From Paraburkholderia sejongensis (GTDB taxonomy: Bacteria; Pseudomonadota; Gammaproteobacteria; Burkholderiales; Burkholderiaceae), in assembly GCF_020880815.1 (NCBI RefSeq), contig NZ_JAJITD010000012.1, positions 62,001 to 126,000 on the forward strand: a stretch of 64,000 nt of DNA, written 5' to 3'. How positions within the stretch are numbered: position 1 is the stretch's first letter; every line of letters starts with the position of its first letter. Below, one piece after another: positions 34,705 through 45,300 of the stretch. The translations under genes and the position numbers were made by a program. Under the pieces are notes generated by a model, which was not told the DNA's origin, did no database searches, and saw only the letters and a program-made list of their open reading frames with translations.

Positions 34705-35145
34705 TGGCATTCCTTCGCGAGAGGGGCGGTGACGGATTCGTGACGCTAACGACGCCGATAAGACGCTGTTAACCGGCGCCGAGCATGTGGTGTGCCACTC
34801 GCGCGATTTGCGCGCGCATCGGCGCGCGGCGCGGCGATGAACGGTTCGCACGAACGGTGCAACGTTGAACGAGTTGAATGCGAGCTGCGGGGCGGCGCTC
34901 GCAGCGCGCCGGGGAGAACCGCTGTGGCGATCCCTGTTTCTACACAGCGCTGTGTAAAACGGAAGCGGTGCGCGAAATCTAAGGACTACGATGAGTGCCG
35001 AACACGTTTAAGCTGATTGCAGCTCTACGCGTGCGCTGGACGAAGTGCTTTTTTCCGATGCGGCGGGAGCGTCGCTTGCTGCACACAGACCTCGTGCGCA
35101 ATCTTTGCCGCCAGGTTTTTTGCCGTGGCCCCTCACCAGAAACTC
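34705..35145. other. Divergent intergenic region of the glycan operon and ABC fusion
   Basis: About 440 bases with promoters for both directions and no credible gene. The notable element is the perfect 16-bp palindrome at 34941. An in-frame extension of the ABC gene reaches 35017 but lacks normal codon usage. Confidence 0.45.
34941..34956. promoter_or_regulatory. Perfect palindrome TACACAGCGCTGTGTA, operator candidate
   Basis: Sixteen bases with exact two-fold symmetry, 237 bases upstream of the glycan operon start and 190 bases upstream of the ABC gene. The size and AT-rich edges fit a dimeric repressor site (TetR/MarR/GntR class). No regulator gene is adjacent. Confidence 0.55.
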
Positions 35146-37839
35146 ATGCCGACCTCCGCCCCGCCGCTGCCTCGCTCGCTACTGACCCGCAGAATCTTCG
35201 GCGATCTCGCGCACGCGGTGTGGCGCTATCGCGGCCAAACGGTCGCCGCGCTGCTGCTGATGATCGTCGCGCGGCTGGCGACCGTGCTGATGCCGCTGAC
35301 GCTCAAGCACATCGTCGATGAACTGGGCCATCCGCTCGAACATGCGTTATTTCCGGTGTTTCTGGTGCTCGCGTATGCGCTGCTGCGGTTTTTCGGCGAT
35401 GCGCTGAACGAGGCGCGCGACGTGGTGTTCAGCGTGGTCGTGCAGCGTACGGTCGCGGCGTTGACCGAGCGGACCTTCGCGCATCTTCACAAGCTCAGCG
35501 CGCGTTTTCACGCGGGCCGCGAGACCGGCGCGATCGTGCGCGACGTGCAGAAGGGCGCGGACGGGATCGGCTTTCTGCTCGGCACCGCGCTCTTCACGAT
35601 CGTGCCGACCGTGTTCGAGATCGCGGTAATCGTCGGCATCATGGTGCACAACTACGCGCGCGAATTCATGCTCGCGATCGCGCTGACCTGCGCGGTTTAT
35701 GCGGTCTATACATACGTTTTCACGCGCCGGCGCGTCGCGTTCCAGCGCGCGGTAAATCAGCTCGAAGCGCAGTCGGATGGCCGGCTGGTCGACAGCCTGT
35801 TGAATTACGACACGGTCAAGTACTTCGCGACGGAAGAAAGCGAAACCGGCCGGCTCGGCGATGTGCTGGAAAAATGGGTCCACGCGCGCATCGCCAACCA
35901 GAAGGCGTTGACCGCGCTGCATGTCGGCCAGAGCGCGGTGATCGCGCTCGGCGTCGCCGCGGTGATGCTGCTCGCCGCGCAGCACGTGACGGCGGGCACG
36001 ATGAGCGTCGGCGACCTGATTCTGGTAAATGCGTACCTGATCCAGATCTGCATGCCGCTGAACACGCTCGGCTTCGTGTTTCGCGAGACCAACGACGCGC
36101 TCGTCAACGTCGAACGGATGTTCGTGATTCTGGCCGCGCGCGGGCGCACCGGCGAGGACATCGATGCGCGCGATGCGAAACCTTTGAAGGTCACGCAAGG
36201 CAGGATCGAGTTCGAGCACGTGGATTTCGGCTATGACGCGGCGCGCCGGGTGCTGCGCGACGTCAATTTTCAGGTACATCCGGGCAATACGCTCGCGGTC
36301 GTCGGCGGCAGCGGGTCGGGCAAGTCGACGCTCGTGAAGCTGCTGTTCCGGCTGTACCGGCCCGATCATGGCGCGATCCGCATCGACGGCCAGGATCTCG
36401 CGACGGTCACGCAGCGCAGTCTGCGCGAGGCGATCGGTATCGTGCCGCAGGACACGGTGCTGTTCAACGAGACGATCGCGTACAACATCGCTTACGGGCG
36501 GCCGTCGGCGACCCGCGCGGACGTGGTGCGGGCGGCGCGCGCCGCGCAACTGGACGAATTCATCGAGCGGCTGCCCGATCATTACGACACCCGCGTCGGC
36601 GAGCGCGGCGTGCGCCTGTCGGGCGGCGAGCGGCAACGCATCGCGATCGCGCGCGCGATCCTGAAGGACCCGCGCATCATCGTGTTCGACGAAGCGACCT
36701 CGGCGCTCGACACGCGCTCCGAGCGCGCGATCCAGACCGAGCTGACGCGGCTCGCCGAGGGGCGCACGACGATCGTGATCGCGCACCGGCTCAGCACGGT
36801 GGTCGACGCGGACTGGATTCTGGTCATGGAGCATGGCCAGCTGGTCGAACAGGGGATGCATCGCGAACTACTCGCGCGCGAGGGCGTGTACGCGAAGATG
36901 TGGTCGCTGCAATGGCAGCAGGGCGAACTGGAGCACGCGCAGCGCCGGCTGACCTCGCAGTCGGTCAGCGTCAGCGCGTTGACGGCCGGCGCGATCGATG
37001 CGCTGCATGACGAGATCACCGCACGCGGCGTGGCGCTGGTCGCGGAGCCGGCCGACAACGAGTTGCGCGTGACCGGCGACCCGAGTGTGCTGCAGCCGCT
37101 GATCGCGGAGCTGTGCCGCAACGAGATCGAGCAGGCGAGCGCGGGACAGCGGATCGCGCTGCGCGCGCAGCGCCACAGCAATCATGTTTGGGTCAGCGTG
37201 CATGGGATGGGCGAGCGGCCGGCGGAGCTGTCGCTGGTCGCCGCGCGGCAGATGGAGCGCGCGCTGGCGGCGGCGGGCGGCAGCTTTTCGCTGATGCCGT
37301 TGCAGGGACGGCTCGCATATGTGGCGATGTTGCCGTTGCGCACGGTGGCGGACGTGGGGCCGCCCGCGCCACATGCGGCGGCCCCTGGCGCGCCGCTCGA
37401 CGGCCTGTTCGTGATGGCGATCGACGATCAGGAGGAAGCGCGCGATGCGCTCGAAGCGGTGTTGAGCATGAGCGGCGCGCGGGTCGCGCTGTTTGCTTCG
37501 GGCACCGAAGCGCTCGCCTGGCTGCGCGATCACGATGCGGCGCAATGGCCGCAGGTGCTGCTATGCGACATCATGCTGGCCGATGAGGACGGCTATCAGG
37601 TGTTGCGGGCGCTGCGCGAGCTCGAAGCGGCGCGGCCGTTATTGGTGGGCGGGCATTTGCCGGCGATCGCGGTGACCGGCTACACCGAAGCGGTCGATCC
37701 GCGGCGCTCGCAAAGCGCGGGTTTCGATGCGCATTTGCACAAGCCGGTGCCGCCGGATGAGTTGATCGCGACGATACGGCGGTTAGCGGCTGGCGACTCG
37801 GGCGAGACCGAAAGTCACGAGTCGCGGCAGGAGCGGTAG
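35146..37839 (+). CDS. ABC exporter (Atm1/HMT type) fused to kinase-like ATPase and receiver domains
   Basis: 897 residues from ATG 35146. A six-helix exporter core (residues about 20-310) is followed by a complete nucleotide-binding domain: Walker A GGSGSGKST near 386, signature LSGGERQRIAIARAI near 491, Walker B IIVFDEATSALD near 511. It resembles Atm1/ABCB7-type transporters, which are normally about 600 residues. Here residues about 610-740 resemble a degenerate histidine-kinase ATPase (QPLIAELCRNEIEQAS, in the N-box position). Residues about 753-880 form a REC domain with Asp808 in LCDIMLADEDGYQVL and Lys866 in HLHKPVP. No phospho-acceptor His domain is seen. It is divergent from the glycan operon. 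Confidence 0.9.
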   Translation: MPTSAPPLPRSLLTRRIFGDLAHAVWRYRGQTVAALLLMIVARLATVLMPLTLKHIVDELGHPLEHALFPVFLVLAYALLRFFGDALNEARDVVFSVVVQRTVAALTERTFAHLHKLSARFHAGRETGAIVRDVQKGADGIGFLLGTALFTIVPTVFEIAVIVGIMVHNYAREFMLAIALTCAVYAVYTYVFTRRRVAFQRAVNQLEAQSDGRLVDSLLNYDTVKYFATEESETGRLGDVLEKWVHARIANQKALTALHVGQSAVIALGVAAVMLLAAQHVTAGTMSVGDLILVNAYLIQICMPLNTLGFVFRETNDALVNVERMFVILAARGRTGEDIDARDAKPLKVTQGRIEFEHVDFGYDAARRVLRDVNFQVHPGNTLAVVGGSGSGKSTLVKLLFRLYRPDHGAIRIDGQDLATVTQRSLREAIGIVPQDTVLFNETIAYNIAYGRPSATRADVVRAARAAQLDEFIERLPDHYDTRVGERGVRLSGGERQRIAIARAILKDPRIIVFDEATSALDTRSERAIQTELTRLAEGRTTIVIAHRLSTVVDADWILVMEHGQLVEQGMHRELLAREGVYAKMWSLQWQQGELEHAQRRLTSQSVSVSALTAGAIDALHDEITARGVALVAEPADNELRVTGDPSVLQPLIAELCRNEIEQASAGQRIALRAQRHSNHVWVSVHGMGERPAELSLVAARQMERALAAAGGSFSLMPLQGRLAYVAMLPLRTVADVGPPAPHAAAPGAPLDGLFVMAIDDQEEARDALEAVLSMSGARVALFASGTEALAWLRDHDAAQWPQVLLCDIMLADEDGYQVLRALRELEAARPLLVGGHLPAIAVTGYTEAVDPRRSQSAGFDAHLHKPVPPDELIATIRRLAAGDSGETESHESRQER

Positions 37840-37893
37840 GAGAGAAAGCGGTAGCCGCCAGCCTCGGCGATAGACCGGCACGTCCCGCGAAAC

Positions 37894-38892
37894 TCAGGTT
37901 TGCGCGTCGACGTTGCCACGGGCGCGGCGGGCTTCGGCTTGCGCTCGTGCGGCCACATGTGCGGCGACATGTGCGGCCACATGCGCGTCGGCGTGGCGCG
38001 CCGCGACCTCGACTTTCCGCTCCGCTAGCCGCACCCGTTCCCGCATATCCAGCACTTGCGCCGGCACGACCCGGCGGCGCCTGAATGCCCACCCCAGCGC
38101 GCGCAGCAACTGCACCCCATCGCGCACGACCGTACGCTCTTTCGCGAACACGCCGAACGCGCGCAGCGTCGCGCTCGCCGCTTCGCGGGCCGGCAGCCGC
38201 AGCCACGCGGTCCATGCCGCGTTACGCGCGAGCATGCGCCGCCGCAGCGCACTGTCGCGTGCCGGCGACGGATGATGATGCACGGTCAACTGATCGCAAT
38301 AGACGATTGCATGGCCTGACGCGAGCACATCGAGCGACACGAGCGCTTCTTCGCCGCCGATAAAAAGCCGCTCCTCATAGCCGCCCAACTCGCGAAACAG
38401 CGCGGTGCGAAACACGCACGCGCCGGCCATGTAACCGATCAGCGCGGGCCCAGGCAACTCGTCGTCAACCAGCGGGCTCGCGCGCATTACCGCGCAGGTC
38501 GGATCGGTCGCATTGTTCGCGCCGACCGCGACCCGCGCGTTCAGCACGCCGACTTGCGGCCACGCATCGAGCAGTTGCACCGCGCGTTCGAGCGAGCCGG
38601 GCGCCCACCAGGTGTCGTCGTCGCAGAACGCTATGTACTCCGTCTCGACGCACGCGGCCGCACGGTTGCGTCCGGCCGCGCCGAGATTGCCGCCGCACTG
38701 GATCACGCGAACTTCGGGGAACGACGCGTTAACGCGCGCAACCGTGTCGTCGGTGGAACCGTTATCGGCGACGAAAATCGGCGGATTGTCGGGCAGCGCG
38801 AGCAGACGTTCGAGCGTGGCGAGCAATTCATCGACGCGGTTATAAGTGAGCACCACGATCGAAATGCGCGCATTAGCGGGTGTTCTATTCAT
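37894..38892 (-). CDS. Glycosyltransferase family 2
   Basis: 332 residues. The GT-A signature is ISIVVLTYNRVDELLATLER, VADNGSTDDT, and the metal-binding AFCDDDTWWAPGSLERAV. The second acidic site is EERLFIGGEEALVSLDVL. A C-terminal region of about 45 residues is Ala/His/Arg-rich with the short repeat HVAAHVAAHVAARA, probably a low-complexity tail. It should add a sugar to a glycan. The PIG-L gene ends 14 bases before its start, so the two are one transcript. Confidence 0.88.
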   Translation of the reverse strand: MNRTPANARISIVVLTYNRVDELLATLERLLALPDNPPIFVADNGSTDDTVARVNASFPEVRVIQCGGNLGAAGRNRAAACVETEYIAFCDDDTWWAPGSLERAVQLLDAWPQVGVLNARVAVGANNATDPTCAVMRASPLVDDELPGPALIGYMAGACVFRTALFRELGGYEERLFIGGEEALVSLDVLASGHAIVYCDQLTVHHHPSPARDSALRRRMLARNAAWTAWLRLPAREAASATLRAFGVFAKERTVVRDGVQLLRALGWAFRRRRVVPAQVLDMRERVRLAERKVEVAARHADAHVAAHVAAHVAARAQAEARRARGNVDAQT

Positions 38893-38906
38893 GTTATGAG
38901 TTCGCT

Positions 38907-39653
38907 TCAGCGGACGGACAGCGACGGCGCAGCAAGCGTTATGCCCCGCGCACGCAGGCAGTCGGCTTTTGCCGCGACGCGCAGCTTCCAGTAGCGCTCT
39001 TCGGAATACAGGTTCTCGCGGCCGTCGGGGCCGAACGCGCGCATCTGACTGCGATACGCATCAACCGCGGCGCGTTTGACCTGCACTTCCTGCTGCGCGC
39101 CGAAAAGATCGTCCGTATCCGGCGCGTCAGCGAGAAAGCCACGGCGCGCGAGTTCGCACAAGCGCTGCTGCACGGTGCCGGGCAGATGGCGATAGGGCAC
39201 GTCTTCATACGCGAGCAGGCTGATCGCCAGCGGGCGTTCGAGCAGGTTCAGACAGGCGTCGGCCACCAGCAGATGATCCGAATGAAACAGGCCGAGCGGC
39301 ATCAACAAATGGGTCGGCTCGATGGCGGCAACGATTTGTTCCAGCGCGACGGTCAGCGTCGCGAGTGCCGGCGTCGCGTCGTATTGGGCGTCGCAAAACG
39401 GGAGATGCAGCGCGCGCGCGCCGAGCAGCGCGAGCGCTTCGCGGTCTTCCGCCTTGCGCGCGTGCATCGCTTCGAAGGCGTCGGCAAAGCCGGATTGGCG
39501 GTCCCAGTCGGTCGTCAGGTTGTGGGCGGGCGGCGCCGAGAACACGGTGCAAACGGTCGTGCCGGGATGCGCGGCCAGCAGCAGGCCGCAACTGAGCACC
39601 GCATCGTCCAGATGCGGCGACACCACGAGCAGGCGCGGATTCTTCGATGTCAT
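38907..39653 (-). CDS. PIG-L family deacetylase
   Basis: 248 residues. The zinc motif PHLDDAVLSCG (His14, Asp16, Asp17) and the later HSDH motif are both present, as in MshB/BshB/PIG-L deacetylases. It should remove an N-acetyl group from a sugar such as GlcNAc in a lipid-linked intermediate or a thiol precursor. In this setting, with a GT2 gene downstream, a glycan role is likely. Divergent from the flavodoxin-like gene at 39862. Confidence 0.88.
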   Translation of the reverse strand: MTSKNPRLLVVSPHLDDAVLSCGLLLAAHPGTTVCTVFSAPPAHNLTTDWDRQSGFADAFEAMHARKAEDREALALLGARALHLPFCDAQYDATPALATLTVALEQIVAAIEPTHLLMPLGLFHSDHLLVADACLNLLERPLAISLLAYEDVPYRHLPGTVQQRLCELARRGFLADAPDTDDLFGAQQEVQVKRAAVDAYRSQMRAFGPDGRENLYSEERYWKLRVAAKADCLRARGITLAAPSLSVR

Positions 39654-39861
39654 TGCGGGGCGACCAGGTGGGCGATGAATGGCGGAACTGCTCGGATGAA
39701 ACGCTCACCCGTAGCGATTCCGGTTGGCGGGGCTCAGCAAGCACCGTTCCGCGCGTCGATCCGCCGGTAGGAATGCGTGGGTACAGCGCTTGCTGGCCCA
39801 GCGGATCAAACCCCGTCTTAACGGCACGGCGAATCGCCGATTCGCCGATTCGTCCACCACC

Positions 39862-40965
39862 ATGAGCCCAACGTCCAAACCGCCCCCTCACGTGCGCACC
39901 GTCGAAGTGCGCCGCGGGCAAGTGACTGAACCGATGTCGCGCGACGCGTTTCGCGAGCGCTTTTTCGCGCGCTTCTACGATCCGGCGTTTCGTCAGGAGG
40001 ACGAAGCTCTGGCGCGGCTCGAAGCGATCGCATGGGATGCGTACTGGCACGGCCGCAAAGCGCCGCTCACCGCGAAAGCCGGCGCTGGCTTCGCGGACCC
40101 GGACTACGATCTGTCGGTCGAATGGCGCGCGGCAAGCGAGCGCATCAAGGCGGCCGAAGCGAAGCAGCGCGACCCGGCGAGCCGCTCGCGGGTGCTGATC
40201 GTCAACGCATCGTCGCGAAACGACTACACGTGCCCGAGCGAGATGTCGAAGAGCTTCCGGCTCGCGAAGATCGCGCAGCAGGCGTTGGAGCGGCGCGCGT
40301 ACGAGGTCGATTTTCTGGATCTGTCGCACCTGACTTCGGATCGCGATCTGCACATCCATCCGTGCAAGGGCTGCGTATCGACCGCGATGCCGCTGTGTCA
40401 TTGGCCGTGCAGCTGCTATCCGAATCATTCGCTCGGTCTGGTCAACGACTGGATGAACGAAATCTACGAGCGCTTCGCCGCCTGTCACGGCGTGCTGTTC
40501 GTCACGCCCGTCTACTGGTATCAGGTCGCGAGCCCGCTGAAGCTGCTGATGGACCGTCTGGTGTGCGCGGACGGCGGCAATCCCGATCCGACGTCGACGC
40601 ACGGTAAGGATCCCGAAGCGGCGAAACAGCTCGAACTGGCGGGTTGGGACTATCCGAAGCATCTGGCAGGCCGCGCGTACGGGGTGGTCGTGCACGGCGA
40701 CGTGGCGGGGATCGAAAGCACGCGGCGCGCGCTGTCCGACTGGCTCGACTGGATGGGTTTGATCGAATCGGGCCCGAAATCGCGGCTCGATCGTTTCATC
40801 GGTTATTACGAGCCGTATGCGACGAGCCACGAAGCGCTCGATCGCGACGAGGACATGCAGCGGGAAGTCGCGAACGTGGCCGAGGCGCTCGCCAATTGCG
40901 TCGAGCAGGTCCGCGGCGGCAGAAAAGAGCCCGACACGGAACTCGACGCGCCCCGCGCCAAATGA
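39862..40965 (+). CDS. NAD(P)H-dependent FMN oxidoreductase, flavodoxin-like fold
   Basis: 367 residues from ATG 39862. After about 110 N-terminal residues without a known domain, VLIVNASSRNDYTCPSEMSK opens the flavodoxin fold with the FMN phosphate loop. The GVLFVTPVYWYQVASPLKLL motif is the NADPH-dependent FMN reductase signature, and a YGVVVHGDVAG strand completes the site. The Cys-rich CKGCVSTAMPLCHWPCSCY insertion could hold a metal or disulfide. It should reduce a small quinone, azo compound or metal ion using NAD(P)H. The next gene is 59 bases downstream on the same strand. Confidence 0.83.
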   Translation: MSPTSKPPPHVRTVEVRRGQVTEPMSRDAFRERFFARFYDPAFRQEDEALARLEAIAWDAYWHGRKAPLTAKAGAGFADPDYDLSVEWRAASERIKAAEAKQRDPASRSRVLIVNASSRNDYTCPSEMSKSFRLAKIAQQALERRAYEVDFLDLSHLTSDRDLHIHPCKGCVSTAMPLCHWPCSCYPNHSLGLVNDWMNEIYERFAACHGVLFVTPVYWYQVASPLKLLMDRLVCADGGNPDPTSTHGKDPEAAKQLELAGWDYPKHLAGRAYGVVVHGDVAGIESTRRALSDWLDWMGLIESGPKSRLDRFIGYYEPYATSHEALDRDEDMQREVANVAEALANCVEQVRGGRKEPDTELDAPRAK

Positions 40966-41024
40966 TCCGGCCCACGCATCGGGCGTTGGGCGAGCGAAAC
41001 AACCAAACAAAAAAAGGAGCACGC

Positions 41025-42284
41025 ATGACAAAGGACGCAGCGGCCAGTCCGGTTACCGAACGCCAGCGCCTTGGCGGCTGGCTGCCGAGCGGCGAAGCGC
41101 ACCTCGCGCGCTACCGCGCGGAGCTCGCGAAAAAAGCCCGCGAGCGCGCCGGCACAGCGCCGCGCACGCGCGCGGTCGAAGACCTCGCGACGCTGCTCGA
41201 CAGCGATCCGGTGCTGCGCATGGACCTGACGCGCGCGATCGGGCAGGCGCGCGACGCCGGCTACGTGCTCGGCTACGCGTCGATCGACGAACTGATGACG
41301 ATCGTCGATTACCTGATGACCTACGCGCCGCCGTTCAGCGAATCCGCTCTGATCCATTGCCCGCTGAACGCGGTGCTCGACTGGCCGATGTGCATGCCGT
41401 CCGGTTACGCGTTATTCCGCGATCCCGCGTTGAACGCGCAACTGAAGCATGTACTGAACTGCTGGAGCGGTTTCCTGAGCGGCCCGCATTCGCGCACGCA
41501 TCTGAACACCGCGCCGCCCGACGGCTGGTTCAGCCCGCAGGCCGACCGGCACATCGGTCTCGCGCAATTCGTTTGCGATCCTGACAAACCGTACTGGGGC
41601 TTTACGTCGTGGAATGATTTTTTCACGCGGCGCTTTCGTGCCGGCGCGCGGCCGGTCGAAGAGCCGGATAACCCGAAGCTGATCGTCAGCGCGTGCGAGT
41701 CGACGCCGTATAACGTCGAGCACGGCATCGAGCTGCGCGACACGTTCTGGATCAAGTCGCAGCCGTATTCGCTGCAGGACATGCTGACGCCGCGCCAGCA
41801 CGAACTAGCGCGACGTTTCGAAGGCGGCTCGATCTACCAGGCGTATCTGAGCGCGTTCAACTATCACCGCTGGCACGCGCCGGTGAGCGGCACGATCGTG
41901 CGCGCGTACGGGGTGGACGGCAGCTACTACTCGAGCGCCGACAGCGAAGGGGAGGATCCGAGCGGGCTGAACGATTCGCAAGGCTATATCACCGCGCTGG
42001 CCGCGCGCGCGGTGATCGTGATCGAAGCCGACGATCCGGCGCTCGGACAGCTGGCCTGCGTGTTCGTCGGCATGGCAGACGTGTCCTCGTGCATGATCGA
42101 GGCGCTGCCCGGTCAACATGTGCGCAAGGGCGACGAGCTGGGATTTTTCCAGTACGGCGGCTCGACCTGGTGCCTGCTGTTCGAGCCGGGCGTCACGCAG
42201 CGCTTCGTGGTCGAACCGCCGTTCGAGAATCCGCCGCTCCTGAAGGTCAACGCGGCGCTGGCAAGCGTCACCACCGCGCGCTGA
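41025..42284 (+). CDS. Phosphatidylserine decarboxylase-like protein
   Basis: 419 residues, starting at an ATG with AAAAGGAG. The C-terminal half has the PSD fold: HRWHAPVSGTIVRAYGVDG, VFVGMADVSSCMIEALPGQH, and GGSTWCLLFEPG, where Gly379-Ser380 is where the proenzyme cuts itself to make the pyruvoyl group (usually LGST). The N-terminal 150 residues are an added helical domain seen in the bacterial PSD-like family that is larger than Psd (about 215-320). The reaction may be decarboxylation of phosphatidylserine or of a small amino acid. It shares a transcript with the FMN oxidoreductase. Confidence 0.85.
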   Translation: MTKDAAASPVTERQRLGGWLPSGEAHLARYRAELAKKARERAGTAPRTRAVEDLATLLDSDPVLRMDLTRAIGQARDAGYVLGYASIDELMTIVDYLMTYAPPFSESALIHCPLNAVLDWPMCMPSGYALFRDPALNAQLKHVLNCWSGFLSGPHSRTHLNTAPPDGWFSPQADRHIGLAQFVCDPDKPYWGFTSWNDFFTRRFRAGARPVEEPDNPKLIVSACESTPYNVEHGIELRDTFWIKSQPYSLQDMLTPRQHELARRFEGGSIYQAYLSAFNYHRWHAPVSGTIVRAYGVDGSYYSSADSEGEDPSGLNDSQGYITALAARAVIVIEADDPALGQLACVFVGMADVSSCMIEALPGQHVRKGDELGFFQYGGSTWCLLFEPGVTQRFVVEPPFENPPLLKVNAALASVTTAR

Positions 42285-42367
42285 GCGGCTGCGCCACGCC
42301 ACCGCCGCTCGAGCGGTCAGCCGGGGTCAGCCGGTCAGCCGGCCAGCGCAAGGGCGGCGCGTGCCGT

Positions 42368-45300
42368 TCAGCCCCGCCGCCGCGCGAAGATACTCAGCAA
42401 TTCCTCGAGCACGACCGGCTTCTTCAGATGCGCATCGAAACCCGCCGCTTCGGCTGCGTTGATATCGGCCTGCTGGCCGAAACCGCTGACGGCGATGCAC
42501 ATCACCGATTCCGTTCCCGGCATGCCGCGCAGCCGGCCGATGAACTCGATACCGTCCATCCCCGGCATGCCGATATCGGACAGGATCACGTCCGGCGCAT
42601 TGCCGTTGATCATCTTCAGCGCTTCGTCGCCGCTGGTTGCGGTGCGGACCTCGGCGCCCTCGGTTTCGAGCAGCAGCTTGAAGGTTTCGACGGTCGCCGA
42701 GTCGTCGTCGACCATCATGATGCGCAGCCCCTTCAGCGAGTCCGCGCCGATTTCCGCGCCGGTGTCCGCATGCATCGCACTGCGGTGCGTCGGTAGCGTG
42801 ACGGTGAAGCTCGCGCCGCGGCCCAGTCCGTCCGACTCGGCGCGCACCGCGCCGCCGTGCAGATTGACGAGGTCGCGCACCAGCGCGAGGCCGATGCCGA
42901 GCCCGCCGCGGCGCGAGCCCGGATCGCGGCTTTGGCGGAACATCTCGAAGATATGCGGCAGCAGCGCGGGCTCGATGCCGGTGCCGGTATCGCTCACGCG
43001 CAGCACCGCTTCCGCGTGCTCGTTGACCTGCAACGACACGTCGATCGAACCGTGCTGGGTGAATTTCAGCGCATTGCTGATCAGATTCCAGACGATCTGC
43101 TCGACTCGCGTGAGGTCCGCGTGCAGGATTACCGGCGCGTCGGTCATCGAAACGCGCAGCGCGATGCCGCGCTGCGCGGCGTCTTCCCGCACCGCGTTGC
43201 ACACGCGCTGCACGATCTCGCGCATATCGACCACCGTGCGCACCACGGACAGCTTGCCGGTGCGCACGCGCGAAATGTCGAGCAGATCGTCGATAATCTG
43301 CGCCTGGCCCATCACGGTGCGGCGGATCGTGTCCGTTGCGCGCGACACGTTCAGGTTCTGGCGCGTTTCCGGCGCACGCGCGATCAGTTCGGCGCTCGCT
43401 GAAATCAGATTGAGCGGGTGCTTCAATTCGTGCGATACCACCGCGAGGAATTCGTCGCGGCGCCGCTGCGCGTCGCGCTCGCTGGCCGCGCGCAGGGTTT
43501 CGACGTGGGTGCCGCGTCCGGACGCGGTGTCGTTCGCGAACTCGCCGAGATCGCGGGTGATCTTCGCGAAGCCGCTGATGCCGGGTTCGTCCAGACGCGA
43601 CAGCACGCCGCTCGCGAAAAAGCGCGTGCCGTCCTTACGCAAATGCCAACGTTCTTCCTCGGTCCGGCCGTTCAGGCGCGCTTCCGCGAATTCGCGCGTC
43701 GCCACGTTATCGGCGCGGTCTTCCTCGGTGTACAGGATATCGGCGGACTGGCCGATCATCTCCGCTTCGTGGTAGCCGAAAATGCGCTCCGCGCCCGCGT
43801 TCCAGCTATTGATGATGCCGTGCTCGTCGAACGTGATGATCGCGTAGTCCTTGGTGCCTTCCGCGACGATCCGCATGCGCCGCTCGCCTTCGCGCAGCCG
43901 GTCTTCCGCCTGGCGGCGTCCGGTGATGTCGATGAACGACAGCACCGCGCCGTCGATGCGGTCTTCGGTGGTGCGATAAGGCACGAAGCGCGCCAGATAC
44001 CAGCGGCCGTCGTTGCTCTTCAGCTCGCGTTCGATCAAACGCAGCGAGTCGAACGCCTCGGCCGCGTCGTCCGCGAGCTTGTCGTATTCGAGCCGGTGCG
44101 TGATGTCGAGCAGCGAACGGCCGATGTCCGACGGAATGATGCTGAACACGTCGGTCGCGCGCGGCGTATAGCGCTTGATGCAGATATTGCGGTCGACGAA
44201 GATCGTACCGATGTCGTTCGCGGCGATCAGGTTGTGCAGGTCGTCGTTGATCTTGCCGGTTTCCTCGACCTTCGACTTCAACTCGGCGTTGACGGTGGTC
44301 AGCTCCTCGTTGATCGATTGCAATTCTTCTTTACTGGTTTCCAGCTCTTCGGTCGCCGAGCGCAACTCTTCGTTGATCGCCTGCAACTCCTCGTTGGACG
44401 CCTTCAGTTCCTCGGTCGAGGTTTCGGATTGTTCGATCGTCGACTGCAGCTGTTCCTTCGTGCGTTGCAGTTCGCGTTCGAGCTGGCTGATGATCGGGTC
44501 TTTCTGCACGTCCGGAGAGGCGATTTCGGCGTTGCCCATGCTGTCTTCGACTTCGTCGAACAGCACCAGCACGAAGTCGGCGTTCGCTTCCGGATCGTGC
44601 ACCGGCCGCGCGGTCATCTTGACGAAGTACGAGCGGCCGTCGCGCTCGATACGCACGCGCCGCGCCTCGACGCTGCGATTGGTGTGCAACGCCTGGTAGA
44701 TTGCGGTGCGCAATTCGAGCCGCAATTCCGGCCGCACGACCGCGACGATGTTGTGCGACGGCTCGCCGCCCGAATACTGCAGGAAGCGCCCGGCGCGGTC
44801 GGACAGATGAACGATTTCCGATTCGCGGCTGACCAGCACGCTAGGCGGCGCGTATTGCTCGACCAGCCGCTGATGCAGATCGCCGAACGACAGACGCCGC
44901 CGGCCCGGCGGCTGCACGGTGGTGACGAGCGGGCGCGAGCTCATCGTGCCGGAGATCGCGACCGGCACCGGCGTGTCGCCGCGCACCGCCATGTTGGCGC
45001 GGTAGATGCGGTTGCGCTTGTCGATCACGCTGAACATCGCTCTGACGCTGTCGGCCGATTCGGAACTGCCGAGAAACAGCACGCCGCCCGGGCGCAGCGC
45101 GAAGTGGAACATCTTCAGGATTTCGATCTGCGCCTCGCGATCCAGATAGATCAGCAGGTTGCGGCAGCAGATCATGTCGAGCCGCGAAAACGGCGGATCG
45201 CTCAGCACGTTGTGATGCGCGAACAGCATGTGCTCGCGCAGCTCTTTCTTGATCCGGTAGTGCGCGGCGTCTTTCGTAAAGAACTGGCGAATCCGCGCCG

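Noticed and set aside
35347..36861. 504-codon minus-strand frame opposite the ABC gene
   Set aside because: Shadow; the plus strand has Walker A, signature and Walker B in frame.
37945..37990. Possible short CRISPR-like repeat (CACATG/GGCCAC units)
   Set aside because: The units are codon-level repeats of HVAA inside the GT2 reading frame, without spacers.
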